A DNA stretch of 30,303 bases from Cylindrobasidium torrendii FP15055 ss-10 (Eukaryota; Basidiomycota; Agaricomycetes; Agaricales; Physalacriaceae), in assembly GCA_000934385.1 (NCBI GenBank), contig KN880710.1:1-30303 (forward strand). The letters run 5' to 3'. Made by a program: the position numbers and the translations under genes. Below, one piece after another: positions 10,247-21,893 of this stretch (position 1 is its first letter; the number at the start of each line of letters is the position of its first letter). Under the pieces are notes generated by a model. That model was given only the letters and a program-made list of their open reading frames with translations, was not told the origin of the DNA and did not search any database.

Positions 10247-11331
10247 GATGCGTTGTTGAGGAAGGGGACTTTCCTGAAGCCTTTAACAAAGAACGACTGC
10301 AGACAATATCTGACGAGTGAAAAGCTAGGCATGAGGTTAGCCATTCTCGACGCAAGGCTCAGGCGCGCGACGCACAAAGAAAGGGGAAAACTAGGCAGCA
10401 CGGCTGCGAAGTTAGAAAGTGCCGGAAATGGGGGGCTGAAAAAAGAAAAGGGTTGGTGGTGGAGAAGGGGAAGGAAGAGATTCGGCCAAGGATCATTCCC
10501 TTTATATCATCCCGGGGAACCCAGCGTCACCATCTTGTCGTTGTGGTAACTCCGGCTCTGTTGGAGTTTTTCCCACTCCAATTGATGGCGCATAATTCCC
10601 GCTTGCTCATCGTCGGTGCTCATTGTTCGAGTTCAAAAATGCTTATAATGCCCCGCACCCCCGCAGGCGATCCATGCGATCCATAGGCCGACCTCGACTG
10701 CGCGGTCGACCACACACAAACGAGGGGCATACACAGGCACTTGCGATGTCGATGAGGCCCAATGGTTTGGCTCGACTCGGAGATGCTTCTCTGATTGGGC
10801 AGACGTTCCTCCGGTGCCATCAGACCTTCACTTTTGGGTGGTAACCACCATGCGACAAAGACACTGCTAATCACATCCCTAAAAGTTATCCCTCCAAGCT
10901 TGAGCTTGAACACCCAGCGTTCAACTACTGGCTCAAGTCAGACTATTTCGACGACCTTCAAACAGTAAATACTGCCTTTGTCCAGCTGAAAGTCGCTCGA
11001 CTGAACAAGCATCTCTAATCGCATCATTCGCTCTCAGTCTGATCACAGGACACCCTGGAGACCAACAATATTTCACCAGAACTTGGGACCTGCTGGCCGG
11101 CGGGCATGTCGGACGGCGATATTTCATTTTTGAACAAAGTGCATGCCTGGTACACGCATAGTGCACACAACCACCGCTATAATTGCCCGCTAACGCAGAT
11201 CCATGGTACCGGAAAGAGCGAATAGTTGTCGCTCAGTTCTGAGTTTAGAGATAGAACATGGGCATTGCGGTCTTCACTGGTGCAAGTTTACATTAGATGG
11301 ATACATGTACATTTTTTGTCCACATCAGAGA
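10247..11331. other. Intergenic region between the secreted-protein gene and ARO2
   Basis: Both neighbours are on the minus strand, so this holds the secreted-protein promoter (left) and the ARO2 3' flank (right). Open frames are short and motif-free on both strands. A TATA-like element is noted separately. Confidence 0.5.
10501..10506 (-). promoter_or_regulatory. TATA-like element upstream of the secreted-protein gene
   Basis: The minus strand reads GATATAAAGGG here, about 255 nt upstream of the start codon. The distance implies a long 5' leader, so this is a weak call made from sequence match alone. Confidence 0.3.
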
Positions 11332-12742
11332 CTACTGGGGAGGAAGAACCATCGTCGGAGGGAGGGTCGTCACAGGTGGGAGCAACGACGCCGCCGTCTT
11401 CCTCGCATTTTGTTGCAGCAGCTGATCGAGTACAACGATGGCCGCCATCGCCTCGACAATGGGGACCGCCCGTGGAACGACACAAGGATCATGACGTCCC
11501 CGTGCAGCAAGCTCACCAGCAGAGCCATCGTATTTTACAGTTCCCTGCGCCTGGGAGATAGTCGCGGGGCTCTTGAACGCAACGCGGAAGTAGATGTCCT
11601 CTGCGTTTGTGATACCACCCTGTACACCTCCACTCCAGTTTGTCGAGGTTCCAAGGCTACCGTCCGCACGACGCACGAAGGGGTCGTTGTGCTTGCTACC
11701 CGGAATTTCAGTGCCCTTGAAGCCAGAGCCAATTTCGAACGCCTTGGTGGCAGGAATGGAGAGCATGGCGTGCGCCAAAGTTGCCTCAAACTTGTCGAAA
11801 ACGGGTTCGCCGAGTCCAGCGGGGACTTTGCGAATGACACAGGTGACGGTGCCTCCGATAGAGTCGTTAGCCTCCTTAGCACGAAGGATACGCTAAATGG
11901 ACAGGCTGAGCTTGGTTAGGAATGGAACGTAAGGAATGCATACCTGGATCATTCGCTCCGCGGTCTCTGGATGAGGACACCGTATGGAATCAGCGTCAAC
12001 CTGCTCGCGCGTTACAGTGTTGAGAAGCTCCCTGAATTCGGGGGTAAGAGCCTCATCGTCGTCGTGGTCCTCTTCACCAGGCGCGGCGGTTTTGCTCATG
12101 GGGAGCTGGATTTTGCCAACCGAGGAAACAAACGCGACAATTTCAACTCCGAATGCCTGCTTGAGGTACTTCTCAGCGATGGCACCGGCAGCAACGCGAC
12201 CTGTAGCGTATTATGGGCAAACGTAGTCATTAGATTGTAAATGAACTCACCGATGGTTTCGCGCGCACTGCTACGCCCACCACCGCTGCTAGCCTTGATA
12301 CCGTACTTGGCCAGATAGGTGTAATCTGCGTGGCTCGGACGAGGGAAGAGGTCTGTTTCGGTGTAATCATGCGGCCTTTGGTCCTCGTTCTTGACGAGGA
12401 GGCCGATGGGCGTCCCAAGCGTAACACCACGCTCAGTGCCGGATTGGAGGATAACAGCATCCTTTTCGTTTCTCTTCCAAACGGCCTCAGTCACGATCTA
12501 GTATAAGCAAGACTGGAAACGCACTGGTGTGGTCAAGTTGCTCTGGCCTGGTCGGCGGCGGTTAAGCTGCACTTGGATGTCCTTTGCCTCCAGTACCAAG
12601 CCCTGTATTTCCGTAAAGCTTGGAGCATACGGGCGGACTGAGAGTTTCCTACGGGAGGGCATCCATCTATAATCGCGCCGACTGAAGGACAATGGCTTTC
12701 TCCATAGGTCGTGACTCGGAAGAGCTTGCCAAATGTCGACAT
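11332..12742 (-). CDS. ARO2: Chorismate synthase
   Basis: ARO2 converts 5-enolpyruvylshikimate-3-phosphate to chorismate with reduced FMN, the last shared step to aromatic amino acids. Fungal enzymes usually also carry their own NAD(P)H-flavin reductase activity. Exons 12653-12742, 12525-12602, 12251-12473, 11944-12200 and 11332-11892 give 402 aa (yeast 376). Motifs in order are [100 protein letters not shown] and [11 protein letters not shown]. Extra length relative to yeast lies in an acidic insert ([11 protein letters not shown]) and in the C-terminal tail. Intron 2 is set at 12474-12524 (51 nt, acceptor AAG). A TAG acceptor at 12498 would leave a 27-nt intron and add eight unconserved residues. 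All motifs expected of an active enzyme are present. Confidence 0.97.
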
Positions 12743-13037
12743 TTTAAGGAATTCTCAGGTGGTAATAGACTGAGTCCGTTAGAAGAAAGGGTAGATATAG
12801 CGCAAGTGGCCGTTGGAATGAAGGACGTGAGGGGCCGAGTCAAAAAGAATTTCGCAATGAAGCTGATCGAAATGATGTCGAGACTCCTGCTTTCAATCGG
12901 CGATGTCGGTCCTAAGTATAACCAACGTCTCCTTGGCTCTCGTTTTTATCCTCTTCATCCAATTACACACGCTACATAGCTATACAAGTATTGAGGAGCT
13001 TATATGGACCCAGAAAGCCTTTGGTTCACTTATAAAC

Positions 13038-13844
13038 CTACTGATCGTACTTGACACCTTTCGCGCCGACAACTCCGTAGTAGTATCTTTCCCTTCCTAA
13101 GCCAGCAAACCATGCGAGTCTGTGAATCGCAGGTATGAGCTACCTGAAAGACAACGAAAATGGGAACATATAAATACCCACCTTGAGAAGAACAAAAACA
13201 ATGTGAATGTGATGTTGCCGTGAGTTGTTAGATTCCAGCTCCCAAAGTCATATCGAATGGCTTCAGGAAGACCGAGGAAGCTCGCGCCAACGCTGCATTA
13301 GACTGTTAATAAGGCGGAGGAAAGCAGCCTCAAGAATCGCACTGAGTAACCTGTAGGTTGGTCTGAGCAACAGGATATTGAAAACCATGTTTTGAAACGA
13401 CCCACATCTGCAATGGCGAGGCAAGTCAACAAAGCCCCAACGAGCCTCTCTTGCACAGCAAGGTCCTTCGGTACGGAGTCTCTTATAGCGCGGAATACCA
13501 GACTGGATACCATTCCGAGCAGCAGATAACCTGACATCGGTAGGTTAAAAGCGGCTTCAGCGGCGCGTTCAAGCACTCTGCCCACAATTTCCAAGCTGCC
13601 ATACTGCAAGTCTGGTACGCGCATCAAGAGATGCGGGTACTTCCAATCCCCAAGGTACGAGCTCGTTGTAAAACCACGCCGCTCCCGGAAAGAAGAGTAT
13701 CATGAGAGCAGGAAACGAAGTGGAAACTTGAGCAGCATGATTTCAGTGGTACTTCCTTGTAGAGCAGTTGCAATGGAACACACAAGGTTCAAAGTACAGA
13801 AACAAGAACTTGTAGAATCCTGTAAGTGCTGGAAAAGATGCCAT
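13038..13844 (-). CDS. Small multi-pass membrane protein (DUF7704-like)
   Basis: The function is unknown. Six exons (13784-13844, 13586-13726, 13406-13530, 13343-13350, 13182-13292, 13038-13119) give 175 aa. The architecture is about four hydrophobic segments: FYKFLFLYFEP with FPALMILFFPGAAWF, CYLLLGMVSSLVF, LVGALLTCLAIADVTH, and ITFTLFLFFSRLAWFAG. Conserved-looking blocks include AVWQLGNC, AQERLVG and SWNLTTHGN. I associate this pattern with a fungal family of unknown function (DUF7704), from memory and unverified. The fourth exon is only 8 nt, yet it is needed to read IADVTHVGASFLG in frame. The gene is divergent from the CofD-like gene, with 183 bp between start codons, so the two may share a promoter. 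The first intron uses an AAG acceptor. Confidence 0.82.
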
Positions 13845-14027
13845 AGCTTTGGTGGTCGTGATGGAGGATTGGAAGAAGTCACGCCACTGGGTACGTTCTT
13901 GCCGGCGAATCCTCGCCGCTCGGGTTGATCGATCAAAGCGCTCAGAGTCACTCGTTACTGTAAGTACGCTGGCTGGACGTGTCGCAATCGTGGACTTGAA
14001 CCTCGACCACAACCTCACTCTATCAGC
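13845..14027. promoter_or_regulatory. Short divergent promoter region
   Basis: Only 183 bp separate the start codons of the DUF7704-like gene (-) and the CofD/YvcK-like gene (+). Both promoters and 5' leaders must fit here or overlap coding sequence. No clear TATA box is seen on either strand. Shared regulation is inference from spacing. Confidence 0.55.
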
Positions 14028-15923
14028 ATGTCTACTCCTCATAGCTTTCACCTTCAGGTTAGCGGCGCAAGAAGCCCAGGATCTTCTGTCTTCGACCTGC
14101 CTGTAGCCAACGCGCAGGTACCAACGCCAACGCCTCATTTACCTCCTGCAACGCCTATTACCCAATCGGTTAGCGAGAAGGAGATCTCCTTTGTGGTTAT
14201 ATCGGGAGGTACAGGTGGCAATGCCATCTGCTCTGCGTTCGGTAATGCCTGCTACGTTCTACCTGTGTCTGACGATGGCGGCTCGTCGAGTGAAATCATT
14301 CGCGTGCTTGGCGGACCCTCTATCGGTAACGCGACCTGATTTACATTTCTACTCGCTTTCTCATCTTGTGCGTGAATCTAGGTGATCTTCGCTCGCGTTT
14401 GATTCGCCTCATTCCTCCAGCACCCGCGGGCTCACCTTTGGATGCCATTCGTACTCTGTTAGCTTACCGGCTCCCCGCACACTATACCGAGCGGGAAGCC
14501 AAAGATGAATGGAGAGATATAGTCGAAGGCAACAGTAGCCTTTGGGAAGGCATTCCCAATGACCGTAAAGAAACCATACGCGGTATGAACTCCCCAGGAG
14601 TACGTTTAGCGAAGCTCATCTCGGGCGGACATCAGGCTTTCTCGTGTACTTCGAAAGCGAGCTCCTCAAACGTGCACACAAGAATTTTACGTTTGTGAAT
14701 GGAAGGTACTTCGTCCAGCTCTAGAGTGTGAACGGCCTCTCAAACGGTGTCCAGTATCGGTAATTACTTCCTCGCGGCCGCTCAAGGTTTCTTCCGCTCC
14801 CTACCCTCTGCCGTCTTCCTATTCTCCTCCATAACGAACAGCCAAGCCAACATACTCCCGGTTATCGTTACAAATCACACCGTGACTATCGCCGCTGAAC
14901 TTGTACGCGTCTTTGGAACAAGGTGCCCACTTGACTGATTTTGTGATCTAGGTGAACGGAGAGAAGCTTGTAGGGCAATGCGAAATCAGCCATCCTGTAG
15001 CCGGTTCTTCAACAGAGTCTACTTCTCTGGACGATACCGAATCCTGGGCTCCGGTAAAAGACACCAAACGAGGGAACGTCATGTTCGAGCAAGCAGGTAA
15101 AGGCACCTATGTACCGCTCGCATCTAGGATTTCCAGTAGGTCACCGCTTGTTTTGCGTTCGAGACCACCACCGGTGTGCTCACCTCGTACTGGAAAGGGC
15201 TGTTTTACATCAATGCGTATGGAATGGAGATCCACCCTTCGCCTAACCCGGACTACTTGTCGAGCATTGCCTCGCATGATGCTCTGGTCTACTCTTGTGG
15301 GTCCCTTTGGACGAGGTGCGTGAGGCCGCTCTGGACGCCGGGGAGGAGCTGATTTCCTCCGGTCGTAGTATCGTCCCTTGCCTCGCGCTACGAGGAGTGG
15401 CGTCAGCTATAGCTCGCTCCCGTAAGCTGCGCGCGAAGGTTTTCCTGCGTTAGTTGCTCTCGTCTCTTTCACAAATGGTGACCTGATGTACGGACGACAG
15501 TCAACGGGCAGAACGACAGAGAGACGGATGGATACACCGCCGAGGACTACATCATGTAGGTGCTTTACTTGGGTGCACTATGTGTCTCATTGCGTACACA
15601 GGGCTGTTACCCGCACTTTGAACAGCGCATACCAAACTCAGAAATTGCACGGCTTGGGAGGCGCGAATACGACATATCCAGTGTCTGCGTTCATCACGGA
15701 TATGGTATACCTCAAGGGTACATCCATCCAAGTGGACGTGAAGCGGGTGACGGTATGTCTCGCTTTTCCTCTTTGAGCTATGAAATTGATGTTTGCATAG
15801 GCACTCGGTGTGCGGTGTATAGAGGTAGAAGGCGTCCAAGCAAAGGACAATGAAGCTCCAAAGTATGAGCCTGAATCTGTTCGCTCCGCTATCGAAGAGA
15901 TTCTTGCGGCGAGGATGGATTAA
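14028..15923 (+). CDS. CofD/YvcK-like (UPF0052) protein
   Basis: This belongs to the family of bacterial gluconeogenesis factor YvcK and archaeal CofD (2-phospho-L-lactate transferase), which has a Rossmann-like nucleotide-binding fold. The function of the fungal branch is not established. Ten exons (14028-14325, 14382-14582, 14636-14705, 14755-14902, 14952-15135, 15198-15315, 15369-15448, 15501-15555, 15602-15752, 15801-15923) give 475 aa. A Pro/Ser-rich leader of ~50 residues precedes VVISGGTGGNA (56-66) and LPVSDDGGSSSEIIR (78-92). GDLRSRLIRL, the equivalent of the GDIRN motif of YvcK, follows. Further blocks are SIGNYFLAAA, LPVIVTNHTVTIAAEL, GQCEISHP, LFYINAYGMEIHPSPNPDYL, LVYSCGSLWTRS, LRGVASAIA, FLLNGQNDRETDGY and VYLKGTSIQVD. 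The domain is complete, so the protein is probably functional. The intron before LFYINAYG uses an AAG acceptor. Confidence 0.9.
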
Positions 15924-16392
15924 GGAGCTTTGAATGGGAAAGAACTTGTATTTATTTCATGGACACGCGAAAAGGACTCGTGATGTTATTCCAACAATGA
16001 GTCAAATACTAGATATAACGCAGCTAATCTGCTTGCAGAGTGCTATGACATTCTTGAGGAACCGCAGCCTTTGAAGGCCGTTATGATGGTGTGATACAGG
16101 CATAGATAGACTTGCATCTTTGGTGTGCTCAGGGTCCACTCCCGCTGTTCAGCAGTCCCTCTGCTAAACACACATGGCGGAACTGTGAGTGGAAGATGTC
16201 GCATGATTGTGTAGCTACTGTACAATGTCGGGTATGGTTTGAGTGCTCGTAAGGCGGTAAGATATCAGCGAATACGAGCGAGGGCCACTGTGGTTATACG
16301 TTGAAATCAATGGAATATATCCTCCCAGAAAATAAATAAATATTGTATGCAAAAAAGCAGCCATACGATGGTTGTGTGAGGTATACTAAACT
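15924..16392. other. Intergenic region between convergent genes
   Basis: 3' flanks of the CofD-like gene (+) and of the single-pass membrane protein gene (-). AT-rich around 16310-16350. Nothing else is recognised. Confidence 0.5.
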
Positions 16393-17736
16393 TCAATTAT
16401 TCATGACGGTGAACTTCTTTCTTGCTGGACGAGGCGTCGTCGGGGAGCCAGGGGGGACCGGAGGTGGGTTCATGCTTTCAGGGCGAGGATGAGGTTGATG
16501 AACCGTACTTGTTTCGTAGTAACTTGACAGCGCCGGCATGTCTGCGGGCGGCACGAAACCAGGCTGGTGTGGGCTCTCCTGGTGTATTTGCAGTCTCCAG
16601 TTATGGATAGACAGTAGGCGCTCATTGACATGGTGCATGGGAACAGCAGTATGAGGATGCTGTGGGGGCGGAGGACGGCCGCGCGAGGACGACATACTGA
16701 GCTGGCGGACTCGGTCCCGTGCACGCACAAAGAGGTCCGGATTGAAAGAGAATGACGAGCCTCGACGAGGACGCTGTCCAGGGGCCAAAGGGACCGAATC
16801 TGGGAGGATTGTGCCGTTGCTCCTCCGCCGTCTGAAAATGAGGGTAACAAAGCCAACAAGGCCTACCCCAGCGACAGCTCCGACGACACCACCGGCGATC
16901 TGAGGAGCTGTAGAGCGTTTCGAGCTGGAGCTACTGGATGGTGTACTGGAGGGGAATGGCTCTCCCACACTTGTCGAGTCGTCGTCGACGTATCTACTGG
17001 CCTTCAATTCAAGTCGATGCATTCGGCAGCCAGCTTACCGTGTATACACTATAGAATCCAGCAGAAAGAAAGAGTCGTCTGTGCCATCGTGTTGAACACG
17101 GATCTCGAGGGAATGAGGCTCGTTGGTGCTGTTGGGCATTCCTTCGTAGGCGAAGAGGGTCTCATTATATGTGTACGAGTACGTTTCGTTTGTCGAGAGG
17201 GGCGGCGGGCGATGGTCGGTGGCTATCTGGTATCCATCAATAAAGAATGCCAGATTGCTGCGGCCTCTGGACATGTTTCAGCATGTGTGAGTACGCTAGT
17301 GAATGACAGCACAGACAGGACTGGATGAGAGGAGTTCAGACGTATCCCTCGAACGTAGACGCCCACACCTATCGCAACTTCAGCAAGACCATAGCATGGA
17401 ATGATGGGCCTACTGAATGACCTTCGAAATCAAACGAGACACGGGCTGTTGTTCTCTCTCCTTTCTGTACGGCTGTTAGCTCTGAACGAGCGAGGCATAT
17501 GGGAAGCTTTTCACCGATTTCCCTTCGTGCCATGTTCTACCATAGGTTTTTAATGGGTCCAGGTTCTTCGCTCTGCATCTTTCACAGTTCGTTTGGCCAG
17601 AGACCCACGCTCCCTTGCCAGGAGCGTAGGTTATGCGGCCATCGTTGTCGTCGACCGTTGGCGCGCTGACCAGTCTAGCCACGGCATGTAAATGGAGAAA
17701 AGACAGCAAAGCTACGACCGTCGCCCAACCCTTCAT
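16393..17736 (-). CDS. Type I single-pass membrane protein, unknown function
   Basis: Exons 17515-17736, 17422-17464, 17317-17368, 17039-17266 and 16393-16996 give 382 aa with all phases closing and ~50-nt introns. A signal peptide (MKGWATVVALLSFLHLHAVA) leads an ectodomain with DGRITYAPGKGAW, TYGRTWHEG, VSFDFEGVGVYVRGI, SNLAFFIDG and LDSIVYT. This strand order resembles the beta-sandwich ectodomains common in mushroom surface proteins. A Ser-rich stalk precedes the transmembrane helix (about 215-236, IAGGVVGAVAGVGLVGFV), followed by the RRRR stop-transfer signal. The cytoplasmic tail (~145 residues) is disordered and rich in Pro, Ser and His. The start at 17736 was preferred to 17781 because it begins the signal peptide directly. 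Receptor or adhesion roles are possible but not supported by any specific motif. Confidence 0.82.
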
Positions 17737-18226
17737 GGAAGTTCCAGCTTGACCTTGTTGCCGTCGAACAGCTTGGTCCAAAACCCAGTGTGTGATGTGC
17801 GCTTCAGGGTCACTGGGACGCTATACTGATGCCTCGGCACGGAGTCCGTTTTGAAGTTGCAGAGGATGATGGTTGGGACGAAGCGCTCACTACATCGGGT
17901 TAGGGCTTAGTGAGGAAATAAAATAAGGCGTGGGAATCCAGGAAGAAGCGCCCCAAATGGCTGCAGAGCAGCTTCGAGAGCGCCAAGGGCAAGGCAACGA
18001 GGAAAATACGGGTTCTTCAGGGCTGAAAATAAATGTAAGAAATATGTACACAGTGGCGGCGGCGTCCGCCAGAACGCCGGGAGGTCCCTCAGCCATGTGT
18101 GTAGCGTGAGAACATGCTAAGATGGCAAGATGTGGATTGAATCGGATCACCGGACCGAAGAGCGTGTACATTGATGCCGATCAAAGCATCTTGCACACTC
18201 TGACTGTGACCGCGGCTGCGACAAAA
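17737..18226. other. Divergent intergenic region between the membrane protein and GCN20
   Basis: 490 bp separate the two start codons and should hold both promoters. The GCN20 frame remains open upstream to an ATG at 18122. No clear TATA box or RNA gene is seen. Confidence 0.5.
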
Positions 18227-21200
18227 ATGTCGGAGGAAGACATTGCTGAAGAAATTAGGACGCTCTATCCCGATGCCGAAGAGGTCATCGTTCAATATCT
18301 TTCCGGCTATCTCGTGGACGACGCCGTAGGAGACGAAGAGGACGTTCTAGATGTCGCGCGCCAACTTCTTGCATCCCTCTCTGGCGGTGAAGATGACGCC
18401 CTCAAGCAGCTCATGGCGCGCTTGACGGATTTATTGAAGGATCAGCTGCATATACGCGCTATGCGGAGGCAAGGGCCCAAATTGCAGAAACTAGAGAAGG
18501 TCCTGGACATGAGCAAGGCGCAGATGTCCAGTACGATCGCCTTGTCCGAGGGCGTGGATTTAGAGTCCATCAACAAGGGAAAGTGCGTAAATGTGTCATC
18601 TATGTATCGCTGTGGAATTCAAGTCTGTCTAGAGCATCTCGTGTGGACATGAAGAAACTCGAAAAGCAAGAAGCCAAGCTCAGGGCGCGTCCATCTTCAG
18701 GATCCCTCGGCCCCAGGCTGACCATTCATAGGCCAAAATAGAAAAGCGTTCCAAACGCGACTTGTACGAGGGCTCAAAGCTCTTGGACGCGCACAAGAAG
18801 CAGCAAACGTACGAAGAGATGTTCATGCAGGTTCGTCCAGGCCTGCTTGAATCAGCTACCCGTACCAACATCGTTCGCTCTAGATCAACCCTCTGGAGTC
18901 TGTCAACTCGAAGAACAAGAGCAGAGATATTCATCTACCTTCCATCGACGTCAGCTTCGCTTCAAATCGCATTCTGTCAGTACTCGCCAATTCGCGTTCT
19001 TCTTCACTTCCTAACCCATTATAAGTACTGGAGCCACCCTCACCCTTGCCCATGGCCGTCGGTACGGTATCATTGGCCGCAACGGTCAGATCACACCTTC
19101 TCACTCTAGAACTCAACTCACATTACATAGGTGTCGGTAAATCCACCCTCCTTCGTCACATTGCGATGCGCGAGGTGCCCATCCCAGCTCATATTTCCAT
19201 TCTCTTTGTCGAACAAGAGGTATACGCCGCCCAATTCTGCACTTAGTGAAAGCTTACGCCTCTCTAGATTGTCGGAGATGACACGACCGCCCTAGATTCT
19301 GTCCTGAAGGCCGATGTCTGGCGCGACCACTTGCTGAAGGAGGAAGCTACCCTAAACGCTCGACTAGCGGAGCTCGACCAGGAGAATGATGAAAAGAGAT
19401 TTGAGGACGCGCGCGAAGATCTCTCCTCGCGCCTAACAGAGGTTCATTCGCGTCTCGCGGATATGGATGCTGCCAGTGGACCTGCCCGTGCAGCAACACT
19501 TCTTGCTGGTTTGTGCAATCAACACACATATAAACATCCCTGCTGAGCATTTCCATAGGTCTGGGTTTCGATGACCAGGACCAACAAAGACCGACAAGGT
19601 CCTTTTCTGGAGGTTGGCGGTGAGTTGTACCCAGTGATGTGTAAACAACATTGCTTATCCGGTTTTTCATCCGCAAAGTATGCGTTTAGCTCTTGCGCGC
19701 GCGCTATTTGTCAAGGTACGTCGAGATGACCCGCGTTCATGTCGGTCGCTGAACACATTCAACAGCCAACACTGCTTCTTCTCGATGAGCCTTCCAATCA
19801 TAGTAGAGTATCTTTTCATGCGTGTTTCATTCTCTTACCACTTTGCAGTCGATTTGAACGCGCTGGCGTGGCTGGAAGACTACCTTCAAACATGGCCTGG
19901 GACCCTCCTTGTTGTGTATGCGCCTTACCCGTGCTTACTTACACCGTATACTAACCTTGTGCTAGGTCCCACGACCGAGCTTTCTTGTACGTGAAGCGGG
20001 TGCCGCAAAGAGTATTTTCCTGATATACACCGCAGGGACGCCATTGCAACAGATATTGTACACCAACATTCAAATCGTCTGGATTACTACAAGGGGTACG
20101 TAGGATGTCCGCCCGGAAGACGTGTACTCACAGATACTCAGCAACTTCACACAATTCTATTCGACCAAATCCGACCGCGACGCTAACCTTAAGAAAGAGT
20201 ATGAGGCCCAGATGGAGTACAGGAGAGGGCTACAGGCATTCATCGACCGCTGGCGGTACAATGCAAACCGCGGTACGTCCATTCCTTCCGTCAGTAGCTG
20301 AGATTGCTCACTGTTTCGTTCTCAGCCGCTCAGGCGCAGTCCAGGATCAAGATCCTCGAGAAGGTGATCATTCTCTCTGAGATCCTATTACGCCTCATAC
20401 TAATGCGGCGCAAAGCTCCCCGAGTTGGAACCTCCAGAGGTCGATGAGACGGAGACTTTCAAGTAAGCACGAAGAGCCCATCGCAGCGCCCGCAAGTAAC
20501 TGTGGTATAGGTTCCCGGAATGCGACAAGATCTCGCCACCCATCCTGCAGATGTCCGATGTTACGTTTGGGTACTCGCCAGAGAAGGTCATTCTCAAAGG
20601 CGTTGATATCGATGTCGGACTCGACTCGCGTATTGCCGTTGTGGGTGCCAACGGATCGGGAAAGTCCACTCTGTAGGTGCTCAGTGTGCTTGCCAAGTTA
20701 CAGAGCTGACTGCTTTGTAGCATCAAGGTGCTTACTGGAGAACTTCGGCCAATGTCTGGGCATGTCACACAAAACGGCCGTCTGAGGGTGTATGTCCCAA
20801 TAGATTGGACGGCCAAGGTCCATAGCTCACACACATTTGCAGGGGATACTTCGCCCAGCACCACGTCGACACGCTCGTACCCACCATGACGCCCGTGTCC
20901 TTCCTCGCGTCAAGGTTCCCTGGAAAGACGGAGCAGGAGTACCGCCAGCACTTGGGTAACTTCCAGATTAGCGGCATGACGGGGTATGTGGTCCATTTCT
21001 CCCTCCGTGATCACTCAACGTGAACGTCCGTTAACAGTCTGCAACAAATCGGCACACTGTCTGGAGGTCAAAAATCGCGTGTTGCGTTCGCGTTGTTGTC
21101 TCTGCAGCGCCCTCATGTCTTGCTGCTTGATGAGGTTCGTCGAATTCATCGGGAACCTCTTGATTTTCGGGGGCTGAAGTGCTTTACAGCCTACGAATCA

Positions 21201-21515
21201 CCTGGATATCGAGGGTCTCGACGCGCTGATGAGTGCGCTCGAGCAGTTCACTGGAGGCGTCATTATTATCTCTCACGACGAGCGCTTCATCACCACCGTA
21301 GCCAAACAGGTCAGTCTTTATCAAATCACGACAAAAATGATGGATGCTGATACCTTGCAGTTGTGGGTTTGCGCGGATGGGACTGTTAAGAAGTTTGCGG
21401 GCGACGTTAAGAGCTACAAGGTCCGTGCTCTTTCTTTCCGCAGCCATAATCTCTATACAAATTTTGAACGCGCCCGTAGGACCTCATCGTCAGCAACATT
21501 AAGCTGAAGCCATGA
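18227..21515 (+). CDS. GCN20: ABCF ATPase GCN20 (ABCF3 type)
   Basis: GCN20 binds GCN1 on ribosomes and helps activate the GCN2 kinase during amino-acid starvation. It has no membrane domain. Exons: 18227-18582, 18633-18688, 18742-18830, 18884-18975, 19026-19084, 19131-19219, 19268-19508, 19559-19619, 19679-19715, 19766-19802, 19849-19915, 19966-19986, 20036-20095, 20142-20272, 20326-20363, 20416-20462, 20511-20672, 20721-20789, 20843-20983, 21038-21134, 21190-21309, 21361-21420, 21480-21515; 721 aa. NBD1 has Walker A GRNGVGKST (Lys221), signature FSGGW (344-347) and Walker B LLLLDEPSNHID (363-374). NBD2 has GANGSGKST (Lys545), LSGGQ (625-629) and LDEPTNHLD (ending 656). The N-terminal GCN1-binding region (MSEEDIAEEIRTLYP) is present. 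The exon 2/3 junction is uncertain: GT-AG splicing gives LRAQKRSKR, whereas the family usually reads like AKIEKR. An in-frame ATG at 18122 is less likely. Confidence 0.94.
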
Positions 21516-21893
21516 AGGGAGGGAAATTTGTATGACTGCTGTTAGACACTGTGTGTATCTGACGTTTTGTTCACGAACCATGGACGATGTTGTATGTACA
21601 GAAGAATCAGTGGTCTGGCTGCAAAACAGAACAAAGAAAGGTGGCCAATGATATCTGCCCCGTTTTTTGTTGTATTGCACGACGGCGACCTGGTAAGAAT
21701 TCATCATTTGCTCCGACCATAATGCATGATGCCGAGTGTTGCGGTAGTAGGTACCCTCGCGTGTCACATGCAATCAGAAACTCAGTCAAAGAATAATAGA
21801 AACACAATGGGGGAAACTCAAGAGTAAGTTAAAACTTAAAACTTAAGAAGCCTATCTGCCTGTTGAAAATTGAAGAGGTATATAGTACAAAAC
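21516..21893. other. GCN20 3' flank
   Basis: Non-coding as far as I can see. A short A-rich direct repeat (TTAAAAC twice, then TTAAG) lies at about 21829-21846. The stretch ends at the hairpin listed next. Confidence 0.5.

Noticed and set aside
12474..12497. Alternative ARO2 exon 3 start at 12497 (TAG acceptor)
   Set aside because: It would leave a 27-nt intron, too short to splice, and would insert eight residues not seen in chorismate synthases.
18122..18226. Upstream in-frame start for GCN20
   Set aside because: The 35 extra residues do not resemble the family, whose members begin near the EEIRTLYP block.
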